Notes: a model not told the origin generated them from the letters alone. A stretch of 64,000 bases of DNA from Nocardia colli (GCF_008704205.1 NZ_VXLC01000037.1:29960-93959), one strand, 5' to 3'; shown: positions 31,511 through 40,334, numbered from the stretch's first letter. Numbers and translations: made by a program.

Positions 31511-31908
31511 CAACTTTCCGGAATCTCGACTACGACATGTGTCGACTTGACCGACGCCACCGCGACGCTGCCGACCTCGAGCCCGAGCTCGTCGACCGAC
31601 TCCCGGCTCAGCAGCGAGACCAGCCGGAACGGTCCGGCCTGCATCTCGACCTGCGCCATCACGGTGTCCTTGAGCACCCGCGTCACGATGCCGCGCATCC
31701 GATTGCGGGCGGACGCGGCCACGGTGACGCCCGGTTCCGGGGTCTCCGCGGTGGCCTGGAGGAATTCGGCCAGCTCCCGGCCGCGCACGCCCTTGCGCCC
31801 GTTGCCGAGCTGGATCGCGGTGAGCTTGCCCTGATCGATCCATCGCCGCACGGTGTCGTCGCTGACTCCCGCCAGCACCGCCACCTCACTGATCCGCAAA
31901 TTCGACAC
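31510..31908 (-). CDS. MerR-like HTH plus Mop-domain molybdate regulator
   Basis: A 132-residue two-domain protein. Residues 1-55 are an excisionase/MerR-like helix-turn-helix (LRISEVAVLAGVSDDTVRRWIDQGKLTAIQLGNGRKGVRG). Residues 65-130 are one Mop domain (SARNRMRGIVTRVLKDTVMAQVEMQAGPFRLVSLLSRESVDEL...). This HTH-Mop layout is known for small actinobacterial molybdate-responsive regulators that control the adjacent mod genes. The GTG start at 31908 has no ribosome site; TAAACT (31921-31916) ends 7 bases before it, so a leaderless mRNA is likely. It overlaps modA by one base. Confidence 0.88.
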   Translation of the reverse strand: MSNLRISEVAVLAGVSDDTVRRWIDQGKLTAIQLGNGRKGVRGRELAEFLQATAETPEPGVTVAASARNRMRGIVTRVLKDTVMAQVEMQAGPFRLVSLLSRESVDELGLEVGSVAVASVKSTHVVVEIPES

Positions 31909-32283
31909 GATTGGCAGTTTATTGCCGTATCTGCGGAAAGCAAGGGGCGATCGTCGGGCGGCGCGGCGGGGCGTCGCCGGCCGCGCAGGGCTTGCGGCGG
32001 TCGGGTGGAGGTGACCGTCAGACGCGGGGCCGCCGGATTCTTCCGGTCTGTGCCTGCTGTGATTGCTGGGGCGGAATTTCCGGTGAACTCTCTCACAACG
32101 AGCGCACGCCGAAGCATGGGCAAAATTCCATCGGGAAGCACATAAATGCCTGCTGGCCATAACTTTTCGCGCCGAATCCGGGGAATCGGGCCGTGCCGTA
32201 TTTCACCGATCGAACAGTTGAGCACGCTCCGCGATCACTACATTGGAAGGGATTTCGCAGTCCCATCTGATGGAGGAATTTCG
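31909..32283. other. 375-bp intergenic region: leaderless promoter and small-ORF leader
   Basis: The left end carries the predicted -10 element TAAACT (31916-31921) for the HTH-Mop gene and an overlapping inverted repeat GGCA-ATAAAC-TGCC, possibly its operator. The right end carries a GGAGG ribosome site for the small ORF at 32284. In between I see no convincing coding sequence, RNA gene or repeat. Confidence 0.45.
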
Positions 32284-32388
32284 GTGCCGATTATCGATCT
32301 GGGTTCGTCAGCGTTGAATCTCGCGAACGTCGTGACGTCCATTGCCGCCAACATCACCTACCTGTTGCAGGCCTGGCACGTCATCTAG
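32284..32388 (+). CDS. 34-residue hydrophobic small protein
   Basis: A GTG start 7 bases after a perfect GGAGG opens a 34-codon frame (PIIDLGSSALNLANVV near the start, TYLLQAWHVI at the end). The product has one acidic residue, no basic residue except a His near the C-terminus, and a long amphipathic or membrane-spanning hydrophobic stretch. It is too short for ordinary gene finders. The stop TAG overlaps the stop of the convergent PucR gene by 4 bases. I do not recognise a family. Ideal ribosome-site spacing is the main support; a chance ORF remains possible. Confidence 0.5.
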   Translation: MPIIDLGSSALNLANVVTSIAANITYLLQAWHVI

Positions 32389-33650
32389 TCGACCCCGTGA
32401 CCCGGCGGCGTCGCGGCCTTCGCGTCGGCCGCCGGGCACAGGCGATGGATCGTCAACGCCGCCGCGAGCAGCCGGGAATCATGCGGCTCGGTGGGATCGA
32501 TACCGGTGAGTTCCGCGATGCGGCGCAGGCGATAGCTGAACGTATTGGGGTGGACGTGGATCTCGGCGGCGGCCGCTTTGCGGTCGGATCCGTGGCGCAG
32601 ATGCGCGTCGAGCGCTTCGATCAGATGGGGGCTCGGCAGGATCGGCGCGATCCGTTCGACCAGTCGCTCCCGCGCGGGGCCCGGCCGGGTGAGCTGGTGT
32701 TCCAGTAATAGATCGTCGAGCCGGTAGACGCCCGGCGGTTTGCCGAGCAGGCGGGCCAGTTCGGCCAGATCGGTCGCCTCGTGCGCGGTCTGTGGCACGG
32801 ATTCCCTGGTGACCGAACGATATTCGGCGATGAACACCGCGACGCCGAACTGTTCGGCGAGTTCGGCGGCCAGTTGTTCGTAGCGCTGCTCGGCCGGGTC
32901 CGCGTCGGCGACGTCCGGCAGCAACGCGATCCCGGTCGAGCCGTCGAACGTGGCCAGCGCGGTGGTGCCGGTGCGGCCGTCCAGGGCGCGTTGCAGGATC
33001 CTGATCCGCCGCCTGCTGATCAGCGTGGCCACCGTGCTCGGCTGCTCGTCGTGGCGAATGTGGATGGCCAGTACGGTGTATCGCTCGGCCAATGCCGTAT
33101 CCGCCCGCGCGGCAAGCTCTTCGGCGGGCAACCCGCCGAGTAGCGCGGCGCACAGCGCGCGCCGGGCCTCGCGTTCGGCGTTGTAGATCGACTGCTCGAC
33201 CTCGGTGTAGGTCTCGACCACGGTGATGTTGATGTGCATCAGCAGGTCGAGCAGCCGGCCGCCGATGACGGTCAGGTCGTGCATCTCCGCCGTCGTGGCC
33301 AGCGCCACCGCCTCCTGCAGCACCGATTGCGCCGAGCCGTGGATGGCCTCGATCAACAGCGGCAACGGAATTCGGTCCTCCGCGTGCCGTTGCGCGACCG
33401 GGACGACGAAGGCCGCGACCTCGGCCCTGGTGAACTCGCGCTGCTCGCCGATGGCCTGTAAGACCGCTCGGCCGCACGCGTAGATCGCGGGCAGCACCTC
33501 GGCGGTGAAGTGACCCTTCGGCAGATCCGCGGCGGGCCGGGTGGCGCCGAGTCCCGCGGCCAGCATGCGTTCGGAGATCTGCGGCCAGCGGGTGAGCAGC
33601 CGGGTGACCAATGGTGCGTTGCCGGTCGGCGGGGAAAGGGCGAGGGACAT
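32385..33650 (-). CDS. PucR/CdaR-family transcriptional regulator
   Basis: A 421-residue regulator. The C-terminal PucR helix-turn-helix is clear: LIEALDAHLRHGSDRKAAAAEIHVHPNTFSYRLRRIAELTG. A GGDEF-like central domain precedes it (about 170-290: RYTVLAIHIRHDE..., RTGTTALATFDGSTGIALLPD). The N-terminal 160 residues are the helical RsbRD-like sensor seen in many actinobacterial PucR proteins (ERMLAAGLG..., DLTVIGGRLLDLLMHINITVVETY). Members control catabolic or lipid genes. It is divergent from the lipase gene at 33909, which is its most likely target. Confidence 0.9.
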   Translation of the reverse strand: MSLALSPPTGNAPLVTRLLTRWPQISERMLAAGLGATRPAADLPKGHFTAEVLPAIYACGRAVLQAIGEQREFTRAEVAAFVVPVAQRHAEDRIPLPLLIEAIHGSAQSVLQEAVALATTAEMHDLTVIGGRLLDLLMHINITVVETYTEVEQSIYNAEREARRALCAALLGGLPAEELAARADTALAERYTVLAIHIRHDEQPSTVATLISRRRIRILQRALDGRTGTTALATFDGSTGIALLPDVADADPAEQRYEQLAAELAEQFGVAVFIAEYRSVTRESVPQTAHEATDLAELARLLGKPPGVYRLDDLLLEHQLTRPGPARERLVERIAPILPSPHLIEALDAHLRHGSDRKAAAAEIHVHPNTFSYRLRRIAELTGIDPTEPHDSRLLAAALTIHRLCPAADAKAATPPGHGVD

Positions 33651-33908
33651 GAGCCGATTGTTTCCAACGACAGGTTTTGCGGCAAGGTAACCGGCACATC
33701 GGCCGGAACTTTGGCTCGGACAACAACTTCCCGCTCGGATTCTTCTCCCCGGCGTGCAGTGACAATGGCATCGGGGCGGCCATAGATTCGACCTGTCCCG
33801 ATATGGTGCGCATCACATTCGAACGGTGATGTGGCGCGGGAAACACGGTGCGGCGGTCGGCAATTCAGGTCCCGGACGCGCAAATCGCTGGAATGGGAAG
33901 TGAACTGA

Positions 33909-35051
33909 ATGTTTGCAATGACGCAACACGCCAAGCGGGCCGTCTGTGGTGCCGCGGTGATCGCCGGGTTGACCGTGGCGGCGGTCCTCGGTTCCGGTGT
34001 GGCGGGCGGTGATCCGCGCATCGATCCGACGGAGCAGTCGCTCGCCGATGCCATCAGTGCGGGACTGGTGCCGGCCGCCGACGGCCGGCAGCCGCGGGCG
34101 GTAGCGGATTCCGGCAGCAGTCCGGGTCTCAGCCATGCCTCCGATGCGCTCGGCGAGGGGCCGGAGATGTCGGCGTATCTGGCGGCGTTCGCTTACGGCC
34201 TGACGCACCCCGACGCCGCGCCGCCGGGCGCGAATCGCTGGAACTGCGTCCCGACCGCCGAGCATCCGCGCCCGGTGGTGCTGTTGCACGGCACCTGGCT
34301 CAACGCCTATGACAGTTTCGCTTACCTCTCGCCGCGCTTGGCGCGCGCCGGATTCTGTGTGTTCGCTTTCAATTTCGGCCGTTCGGGGCTGCTCGACGGC
34401 GGCGGTCTCGGGCCGATCCTGCCCGGCCGCTACGGCGTCGGGCGGATCGAGGATTCCGCGCGGCAGCTCAGTGAGTTCGTCGACCGGGTGCGGGCGGTGA
34501 CGGGCGCCGAGGCGGTGGACATCGTCGCGCATTCGCAGGGCGGGACGGTGGCCGATCAGTACCTGAAGTTCGACGGTGGCGCGGGCAAGGTGCGCAAGCT
34601 GATCTCCTTCGGCGCCACCTATCACGGCACCTCGCTGCTGGGCATCGCGACGCTGGGGCGCATGATCAACAATCTCGGCGTCGACATCCTCGGCTTCTAT
34701 CAACCGATTGTCGGGTACGCCAATATCCAGCAGGCCGTGGGCTCGTCGTTCTACGCGACCTTGAATGCGCAGGGGGACACCGTGTCCGGCGTCGACTACA
34801 CCTCGGTCGGTTCGCGCCTCGACCAGGTGATGAATCCCTACGACTGGTCGTTCCTGCGGGCCGGACCGGGTGCCACGGTGGACAACATCACCCTGCAAGC
34901 GGGTTGCGAGCAGGATCTCTCCGACCATCTGACGATCATGTATTCGCCGCGCGCGGCCTCCATCGCGCTGCACGCGCTCGATCCGGTCGCGTATCCGAAC
35001 CTGGAGTGCGCGTTCAACCCGTGGTTGATCGGCGGCGGTGGCGGTCTCTGA
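33909..35051 (+). CDS. Secreted triacylglycerol lipase (alpha/beta hydrolase)
   Basis: A 380-residue exported esterase. The signal peptide is MTQHAKRAVCGAAVIAGLTVAAV..., with cleavage near VAG/GD. The oxyanion motif VVLLHGTW (about 122-129), the nucleophile elbow AHSQGG and the late His in LSDHLTIMY make a complete hydrolase triad region; an Asp lies between. Two Cys pairs could be disulfides, as expected outside the cell. The family acts on triglycerides or other lipids. Start ATG at 33909 follows GGGAAG by 8 bases. It is divergent from the PucR regulator and followed by a T-tailed terminator. Confidence 0.9.
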   Translation: MFAMTQHAKRAVCGAAVIAGLTVAAVLGSGVAGGDPRIDPTEQSLADAISAGLVPAADGRQPRAVADSGSSPGLSHASDALGEGPEMSAYLAAFAYGLTHPDAAPPGANRWNCVPTAEHPRPVVLLHGTWLNAYDSFAYLSPRLARAGFCVFAFNFGRSGLLDGGGLGPILPGRYGVGRIEDSARQLSEFVDRVRAVTGAEAVDIVAHSQGGTVADQYLKFDGGAGKVRKLISFGATYHGTSLLGIATLGRMINNLGVDILGFYQPIVGYANIQQAVGSSFYATLNAQGDTVSGVDYTSVGSRLDQVMNPYDWSFLRAGPGATVDNITLQAGCEQDLSDHLTIMYSPRAASIALHALDPVAYPNLECAFNPWLIGGGGGL

Positions 35052-35081
35052 GCGCGATCCGGTGACGAAGAATCGGCGCGC

Positions 35082-35107
35082 GAATTGTCCTCCGCGACAA
35101 TTCTTTT
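35082..35107 (+). terminator. Rho-independent terminator with T-tract
   Basis: GAATTGTC and GACAATTC form an 8-bp stem with a 6-base loop, followed directly by TTTT. It lies 30 bases after the lipase stop codon and has a canonical intrinsic-terminator form, unusual among the T-less hairpins elsewhere here. Confidence 0.75.
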
Positions 35108-35196
35108 CCGGTCGATGAGTTCGATAGCGTGAAAGCGGGCATGCAGCGGCACCGGCGGCGCGACGATGCCGGACGCCAGTGGAGAGGATGAACACC

Positions 35197-36549
35197 ATGA
35201 GTGCCGACCCCGCTGCGGGTGTCATCGGTCCGCTCGTCGAACCGCGCTCCACCTATCCGCTGTTGCCCGAGGCGGATCCGTTCTACGCGCCACCGCCCGC
35301 GCTCGGGCAGCTGCGGCCCGGTGCCATCGTCCGTACCAGGGAGGTCGAGATCGCGCTGTTCGGCGTTGTGCCGCAGCGGGTCTCGGCCTGGCAGCTGCTT
35401 TACCGCACCTGCGACCTGGACAACGTCCCCGAGGTCGCGGTCACCACCGTGCTGCTGCCATGGGGCGTGGACCCCGCCGCGCCGCGCCCGCTCGTCTCGT
35501 TCCAGTGCGCGATCGACGCCGTCGCCTCGAAATGCCTTCCCTCCTATGCGCTTCGGCGCGGCGCGCGAGCGGCCGGGTCGATTCCGCAGCTGGAGTTGCC
35601 ACTCGTCGTCAGCGCGCTGGCCCGTGGCTGGGCGGTGTCGGTGCCCGATCACGGCGGAACCGCGGGCCGATTCGGGGTGGCGCGCGAGCCCGGCTACCGG
35701 GCGCTCGATGCGATCCGGGCGAGCCTGGGCTTCGCGCCGCTCGGCCTCGACCGGGCCACATCCGTTGCGCTGTGGGGTTATTCGGGCGGCGGCCTGGCCA
35801 CCGCGTGGGCCGCGGAGCTGGCCGCCGAATACGCACCGGAACTGAACATCGTCGGCGCGGTCGCCGCCTCGCCGGTCGGTGACCCCGCCGCCGCATTCGT
35901 CCGGCTCAACGGTTCGCTCTTCGCCGGCTTCGCCGCGGTCTTCACCGCCGGACTGCGCCGCGCGTATCCCGATCTCGACCTACTCCTGCGCACCCACCTG
36001 GACGCACGCTACCTCGGCTGGCTCGCCCAGACCGAAGCCACCGCGACCTTCCAGCTCCTGTACCGCTTCGCCCGCCGCGACATCGACAAGCACTGCCGCG
36101 GCGGCCTGACGGCACTCCTGGATTCGCCCGAACTCCAACGGGTTCTGGGCGACATCCAGCCCGGCCGCCGCACACCGGCCATGCCGCTGCTCGTTCTACA
36201 GGGCGTCTACGACGAGGTCATCGCCGTCGCCGACGTGGACGCGCACGTCGCCCGCTACACCGCCGCCGGCACTCACGTGCGCTACCTCCGCGACCGCCTC
36301 AGCACCCACCTGCTCCTGCAATACATCGCCCTCCCGGTGATGATCGACTGGCTCGCGGACCGCTTCGCCCACCGCGAACCGGCCCCGGCCGTCACCGAAA
36401 CCGTCTGGTCACTCGCCTTCTCGCGCAGCGCCATTGCCGGTCATCTCGACTTCGCCCGCGTCGTCACCCGCATGCTCTTCGGCCGCCCGATTCGGGCGTT
36501 GCGGCAACCGGCCGGGGAAGCGCGGATTCGACTCGCCGGTAACTCCTGA
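35197..36549 (+). CDS. Secretory-lipase-family (LIP, PF03583-like) hydrolase without signal peptide
   Basis: A 450-residue alpha/beta hydrolase resembling fungal and actinobacterial secretory lipases. FYAPPPALGQLRPGAIVRTREVE, the early VTTVLLPWG strand, the nucleophile ALWGYSGGGLATAWAAELA (Ser in GYSGG), and VLQGVYDEVIAVADVDAHV (acid) with DRLSTHLLLQY (His) match. The start at 35197 is chosen for its 9-base distance from AGAGG; earlier GTG/ATG codons at 35179 and 35188 lack spacing. None of them adds a signal peptide, so unlike most relatives it may be cytoplasmic or leave by another route. It follows the secreted lipase gene and may share its regulation, though a terminator lies between. Confidence 0.85.
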   Translation: MSADPAAGVIGPLVEPRSTYPLLPEADPFYAPPPALGQLRPGAIVRTREVEIALFGVVPQRVSAWQLLYRTCDLDNVPEVAVTTVLLPWGVDPAAPRPLVSFQCAIDAVASKCLPSYALRRGARAAGSIPQLELPLVVSALARGWAVSVPDHGGTAGRFGVAREPGYRALDAIRASLGFAPLGLDRATSVALWGYSGGGLATAWAAELAAEYAPELNIVGAVAASPVGDPAAAFVRLNGSLFAGFAAVFTAGLRRAYPDLDLLLRTHLDARYLGWLAQTEATATFQLLYRFARRDIDKHCRGGLTALLDSPELQRVLGDIQPGRRTPAMPLLVLQGVYDEVIAVADVDAHVARYTAAGTHVRYLRDRLSTHLLLQYIALPVMIDWLADRFAHREPAPAVTETVWSLAFSRSAIAGHLDFARVVTRMLFGRPIRALRQPAGEARIRLAGNS

Positions 36550-36772
36550 GTAATCGCTGCGCACGGATAAGCCGTCGTTGTATTTCGCACAGCCCGAACT
36601 CGCTCGAAGAAACCGGATACGCCCCCTTTAACGTTCGGGCTGGTTGGTTTGAGTGGTCTGTTATCGGCGGGCAGTCTGATTTTTACCCCTAATTACGTTG
36701 TCTCAGAGCTGGATACGGTTGTTGCGCCGAATAGTTGTTGTTAGGGTGGCGCCAAGCCCAGGGAGGCGATGC

Positions 36773-38707
36773 TTGGTGTTTGTGGGGCGCACCGATCTAC
36801 TCGAACTGATCGATAATTTGATCACTATTCCGGCGACGTCCGCTGCGGCGACGCCGAAACCGGTTCTGGTCGTGGAAGGTTGCGGCGGTTCCGGACGGAC
36901 CGCCGTACTGAACAAGGTGCTCGAGAAGTGGCAAGGACACACGCCCTCGGTGCTGGTCCGGCCGCTCGAGTTGCCCTTCAACGTCACCGATCCGGTGCGG
37001 ACGGTGCTGGCCGCCGTCATGCTGGGGCTGAGCGTGGATATCCCCGGCTACGCCGTTGCGTTCCCCAGGGTGCTCATCGCACAGATCGTGATCGCCGAGG
37101 ACTTCTCCGGTCTGACCACGCAGGCGCAGCTGGAGCGGCTGACCGAGCTGCTCGACCGGTACCAGGACCGCGCCGCACTGATGGGGTTCGTCCGCGACCT
37201 GATCGAGATGGCCGGTGCGCTGGCGGCCAACATCAATGTGCCCGGGGTCGGTGTGATCCCGCCCGGCATGGTGAACCGGTTGGCCGGCGCGCTGGTCGGC
37301 CGGTTGATGCGCGGGCGGCTGCTGAGCCGATTCACCTGGCGCCCGAAGGCCGCGTGGTTCGGGCACCAGGATCTCGGCCTGCTCTTCAACTGGGAGCCCG
37401 CGCTCATCGGGCTGAGCCGAAACGCGCGGAGCACCGACCCGGCCATCCGCCGCGACGTCGACGACGTCCTGGTCGGCGCGCTGCTCGCGGACCTGCGGCA
37501 CAGTGTCGCCAAGGTCGGCCGGCGGACCTCGAACGTCCTGGTGCTCATCGATGACGGCGACGCACCCGCTGCCGCCTCGTTCACCGGTTCCCTGCTGCGG
37601 GTTCGGGAGTCGATCGCGGCCGTCGGCACCGGGCTGACCGATCCGCTGACGGTGGTGACCACCAGCTCCGGCGTCCTGGTGGACGAACTGGCCGGGCAGG
37701 TGCCCCCGCCCGCGGTGTGGACGGCACCGCTCGATCCGGCGCGGATCGGGACGGCCGACGCGCCGTGGGCCCGAGTGCGACTGCCCGAACTGAGCGAGCG
37801 CGACGTACGGCTGATGGCCAAGGAGGTCGACCAGTACCAGTCGGAGCGCATCGGCGAGTCGGTATACCGGCTGACCCGAGGACATCCGGCGGCCACGGAT
37901 TACCTGCTCCGCAGGATCAAGCGCGAGCGGGACCTGCTCGGCGACCTGGACGCACTGCTACGCAGCCCGGGTCCAGAGGCAGGCACCACCGTCGAGCAGT
38001 ACCTGCTGCGCATCTTCGGCCGGGGTTTGAGCGTGCACAAACTGCTGCGCCGGGAGCTGGCGACCGCGCTGGTCACGGTATCCGCGGCCCGCGGCAAGAA
38101 CGAGGCGCTGGGATTGGTCGCACTGCTGCCCGGCGGGGTCGAACACGATTCGCCGTTTTACAAGTCCCGGTCGCTCTGGGCACCGGCCGCGCCGGGCGCC
38201 GAGGAGAAGCTGCCCGCACTGGCGCGGCTGCTCGGTCTGCGCGCGCTGCACGCCCGGACCGACGGACAGGGGTGGGCGCAGGTGCTCGGCCGGTTGCGCG
38301 ACGGTGTCGCCGCGGACGATCAGGCGAGCAGATTGCATCACGCGCGGCTGCTGGACGGTCGTGGCGCGGTAGTCGGTGAACTCGCGGAGAAGTTGCCGCA
38401 GCTGGCTTCGTCGCAGTGGCTGCGGCTGTTCGACGAGATCGTCGAAACCCCCGATCCGGGGCGGCGCGACAGCGATCTCATCGATGGTCCCGGTCGTCCT
38501 CGGTCGCTGGAGGATCACATCGCGGTGCTGGTCGCATTGGTGCCTGCGTTCGAATCGGATATCCGGATCAGCGCACCGGAGCAGAAATCGACGCTGTGCT
38601 CGCGGATCGCGCACAGCTACGAACAGGTGTCCGATCACGCACCGGACAGCGCGCCGTTCCTGTTGCGCGCCACCAGATATCGCCGCCTGGCGAACCAATT
38701 CCAGTAA
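36773..38707 (+). CDS. STAND-like P-loop NTPase with variant Walker A, function unknown
   Basis: A 644-residue protein starting at TTG 36773, 6 bases after GGGAGG. It opens with FVGRTDLLELID (residues 3-14), the usual entry of STAND/AAA_16 ATPases, then VVEGCGGSGRT (33-43). The P-loop has Arg42 where Lys is expected. A Walker-B-like strand LVLIDDGD with D260/D261 is present, and VTTSSGVLVDEL could be sensor-1. Winged-helix-like segments follow (RLPELSERDVRLMAKEV, RLTRGHPAATDYLLRRI), then ~250 residues of helical sequence with no repeat I can name. No clear signal peptide or membrane helix. The next gene, 26 bp on, encodes a membrane receptor-like protein, so the two are probably partners. I know no characterised family with this pairing. 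Confidence 0.72.
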   Translation: MVFVGRTDLLELIDNLITIPATSAAATPKPVLVVEGCGGSGRTAVLNKVLEKWQGHTPSVLVRPLELPFNVTDPVRTVLAAVMLGLSVDIPGYAVAFPRVLIAQIVIAEDFSGLTTQAQLERLTELLDRYQDRAALMGFVRDLIEMAGALAANINVPGVGVIPPGMVNRLAGALVGRLMRGRLLSRFTWRPKAAWFGHQDLGLLFNWEPALIGLSRNARSTDPAIRRDVDDVLVGALLADLRHSVAKVGRRTSNVLVLIDDGDAPAAASFTGSLLRVRESIAAVGTGLTDPLTVVTTSSGVLVDELAGQVPPPAVWTAPLDPARIGTADAPWARVRLPELSERDVRLMAKEVDQYQSERIGESVYRLTRGHPAATDYLLRRIKRERDLLGDLDALLRSPGPEAGTTVEQYLLRIFGRGLSVHKLLRRELATALVTVSAARGKNEALGLVALLPGGVEHDSPFYKSRSLWAPAAPGAEEKLPALARLLGLRALHARTDGQGWAQVLGRLRDGVAADDQASRLHHARLLDGRGAVVGELAEKLPQLASSQWLRLFDEIVETPDPGRRDSDLIDGPGRPRSLEDHIAVLVALVPAFESDIRISAPEQKSTLCSRIAHSYEQVSDHAPDSAPFLLRATRYRRLANQFQ

Positions 38708-38733
38708 CTCGCTTCGGCAGAAGGAGGACGGTC

Positions 38734-40332
38734 GTGGCATCGCGATACTGGTTGTGGATCATTCCGAAGCCGGACCGATCCTTCCCGCGCCGCTGGACCG
38801 ACTGGGCGAGGGTGGCTTTGGTGCTCACGCTGCTGGTAGCGGCGGGTACCGGGCTGGTCTTCCGGGGGCCGATTCATCGCTTCGTCACCTGCAACGAGGG
38901 CAGGCTGCCCGACTCGGACGCCTGGCAGGCCGGCGACCGCTGTGTCGGATTGTCCGATGGTCCTTACGCTTTCGGCCTCGACGCGTTCGCGCCGGTGTTG
39001 CGCGTCATCGCCGAGCAGAACCGCGCGGCCACGAACGTGTGCCCAGGCACCCCCGCGACCGTCGGCGTACTGCTGACCATGACCGACCAGCTGGCGGGCA
39101 GCCGAGCCGTGCACGAATTGGAGGGCATGGCCGCCGGGCAGCGCCGGGCCAACGGCACCGGGTGCCTGCATCCGATGAAGCTCGTCGTCGGCCAGCTCGG
39201 TGACTACGGCGGCAACGGGGACCCGATCGGGGTCGCGCGCAAGCTGGCCGGCCGCTCCGAGGTGATCGCCGTCGCCGGCATCGGCCTGAGTCACCAGACC
39301 ACCGCCGATGTCGCGGAAGTGCTTGCCGCGGCGAAGATTCCGATGGTCGCGGACGTGGTCACCGCGGAGGGCTTCGATCAGGACGGCTCGCGCGGCGACC
39401 AGCCGGTCTTCGACGGCTGCGACAAGGACATCACCTACTGGCGCGGCATCGCCCGGGACTACTACTACCGGGTCGCGTTTCGATCGGCGGTTCAGGTGCA
39501 GGCGATCGGCGCGGTGGTGAGTGCCAGGCCGGACTTCATCATGGTGCCGATCGGCGGATCGGACCCGTACACCTGCACCACCTTGCCGTTCCTGCAACGC
39601 CAGTACGGCGGCAATCTGGTGGAGGTCAAGTTCGACACCACGGAGCCGAGCACCGTGCCGCAGACGGCGAAACGCCTGTGCGCCACCGCGAAAGACGTGA
39701 CGGTCGCCTATATCGCCCGCGGACGCGATCTGGGCCGGCTGCTCTACGCGCTCGACGAGGCCTACACGAACGGCCAATGCGCGGCGACCTCGGTGACGGT
39801 GGTCAGCACCTCCGACGGCAACCGCGTGCGCACCGTCGAGTCGGAATCTGCGCTGGAGGATCTGCGGACGAAGGCTCTCGGCTCGCGCAGCTTCGCCGAC
39901 GGCCGGGTGCGGATGCTGTTCACGCTGGTGGCGGGCGCGGACGGACCGCAGCCGGGCAATCCGAACTGGACCGTGTTCGAGAACGCCTATCGGGAGGCCG
40001 GTTTCGATCTCGCGCACGTCGGCGACGGCTGGGCGGTCAACGCCTACGACGCCCTGACCACCATCGACACGGCGTTGCGTGGTGGTGGCATCGCCAGCAC
40101 CACGCCGGTGCGGCGCAGCGAGGTGAACACGGCCATCAGCGGGTTCACCTCGCCGGACTCGGCGGTCCCCGGCGCGGGCGGTCCGATCGTCTTCGACAAC
40201 AGCGGCAACCGCACCGGCCCCGGTCCGCGGGTCGTCCGGCTGTGCCCGATCGCCACCGCGGTGGACCGGCCGCCGTTCGTGCCTACCGTCGAGGCCAGGC
40301 CCGGCGAATCCGTCCCGGCCTGCCCGCGCTGA
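38734..40332 (+). CDS. Membrane-anchored type-1 periplasmic-binding-protein receptor, function unknown
   Basis: A 532-residue protein starting at GTG 38734, 6 bases after AAGGAGG. Residues 1-24 are cytoplasmic and basic/aromatic, 25-43 form one membrane helix (WARVALVLTLLVAAGTGLVF), and the rest is outside. The exterior resembles LivJ/receptor-type ligand-binding domains: FAPVLRVIAEQNRAATNV, VIAVAGIGLSHQTTADVAEVLAAAKIPMVAD (inter-lobe strand), DFIMVPIGGSDPYTCTTLPFL and GWAVNAYDALTTIDTAL. Ten Cys residues, all exterior, suggest disulfides. There is no lipobox and no ABC permease or ATPase nearby, so it is more likely a sensor than a transport component. It is co-transcribed with the STAND-like NTPase gene. 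Confidence 0.75.
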   Translation: MASRYWLWIIPKPDRSFPRRWTDWARVALVLTLLVAAGTGLVFRGPIHRFVTCNEGRLPDSDAWQAGDRCVGLSDGPYAFGLDAFAPVLRVIAEQNRAATNVCPGTPATVGVLLTMTDQLAGSRAVHELEGMAAGQRRANGTGCLHPMKLVVGQLGDYGGNGDPIGVARKLAGRSEVIAVAGIGLSHQTTADVAEVLAAAKIPMVADVVTAEGFDQDGSRGDQPVFDGCDKDITYWRGIARDYYYRVAFRSAVQVQAIGAVVSARPDFIMVPIGGSDPYTCTTLPFLQRQYGGNLVEVKFDTTEPSTVPQTAKRLCATAKDVTVAYIARGRDLGRLLYALDEAYTNGQCAATSVTVVSTSDGNRVRTVESESALEDLRTKALGSRSFADGRVRMLFTLVAGADGPQPGNPNWTVFENAYREAGFDLAHVGDGWAVNAYDALTTIDTALRGGGIASTTPVRRSEVNTAISGFTSPDSAVPGAGGPIVFDNSGNRTGPGPRVVRLCPIATAVDRPPFVPTVEARPGESVPACPR

Positions 40333-40334
40333 AG

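Noticed and set aside
36769..36820. The ATG at 36769 as start of the STAND-like gene
   Set aside because: It is out of frame with the conserved FVGRTDLLEL sequence and stops within a few dozen bases; TTG at 36773 is in frame with good spacing.
38734..40332. An ordinary ABC-transporter substrate-binding protein
   Set aside because: There is no lipobox or cleavable signal, a basic cytoplasmic tail precedes an uncleaved helix, and no permease or ATPase genes adjoin.
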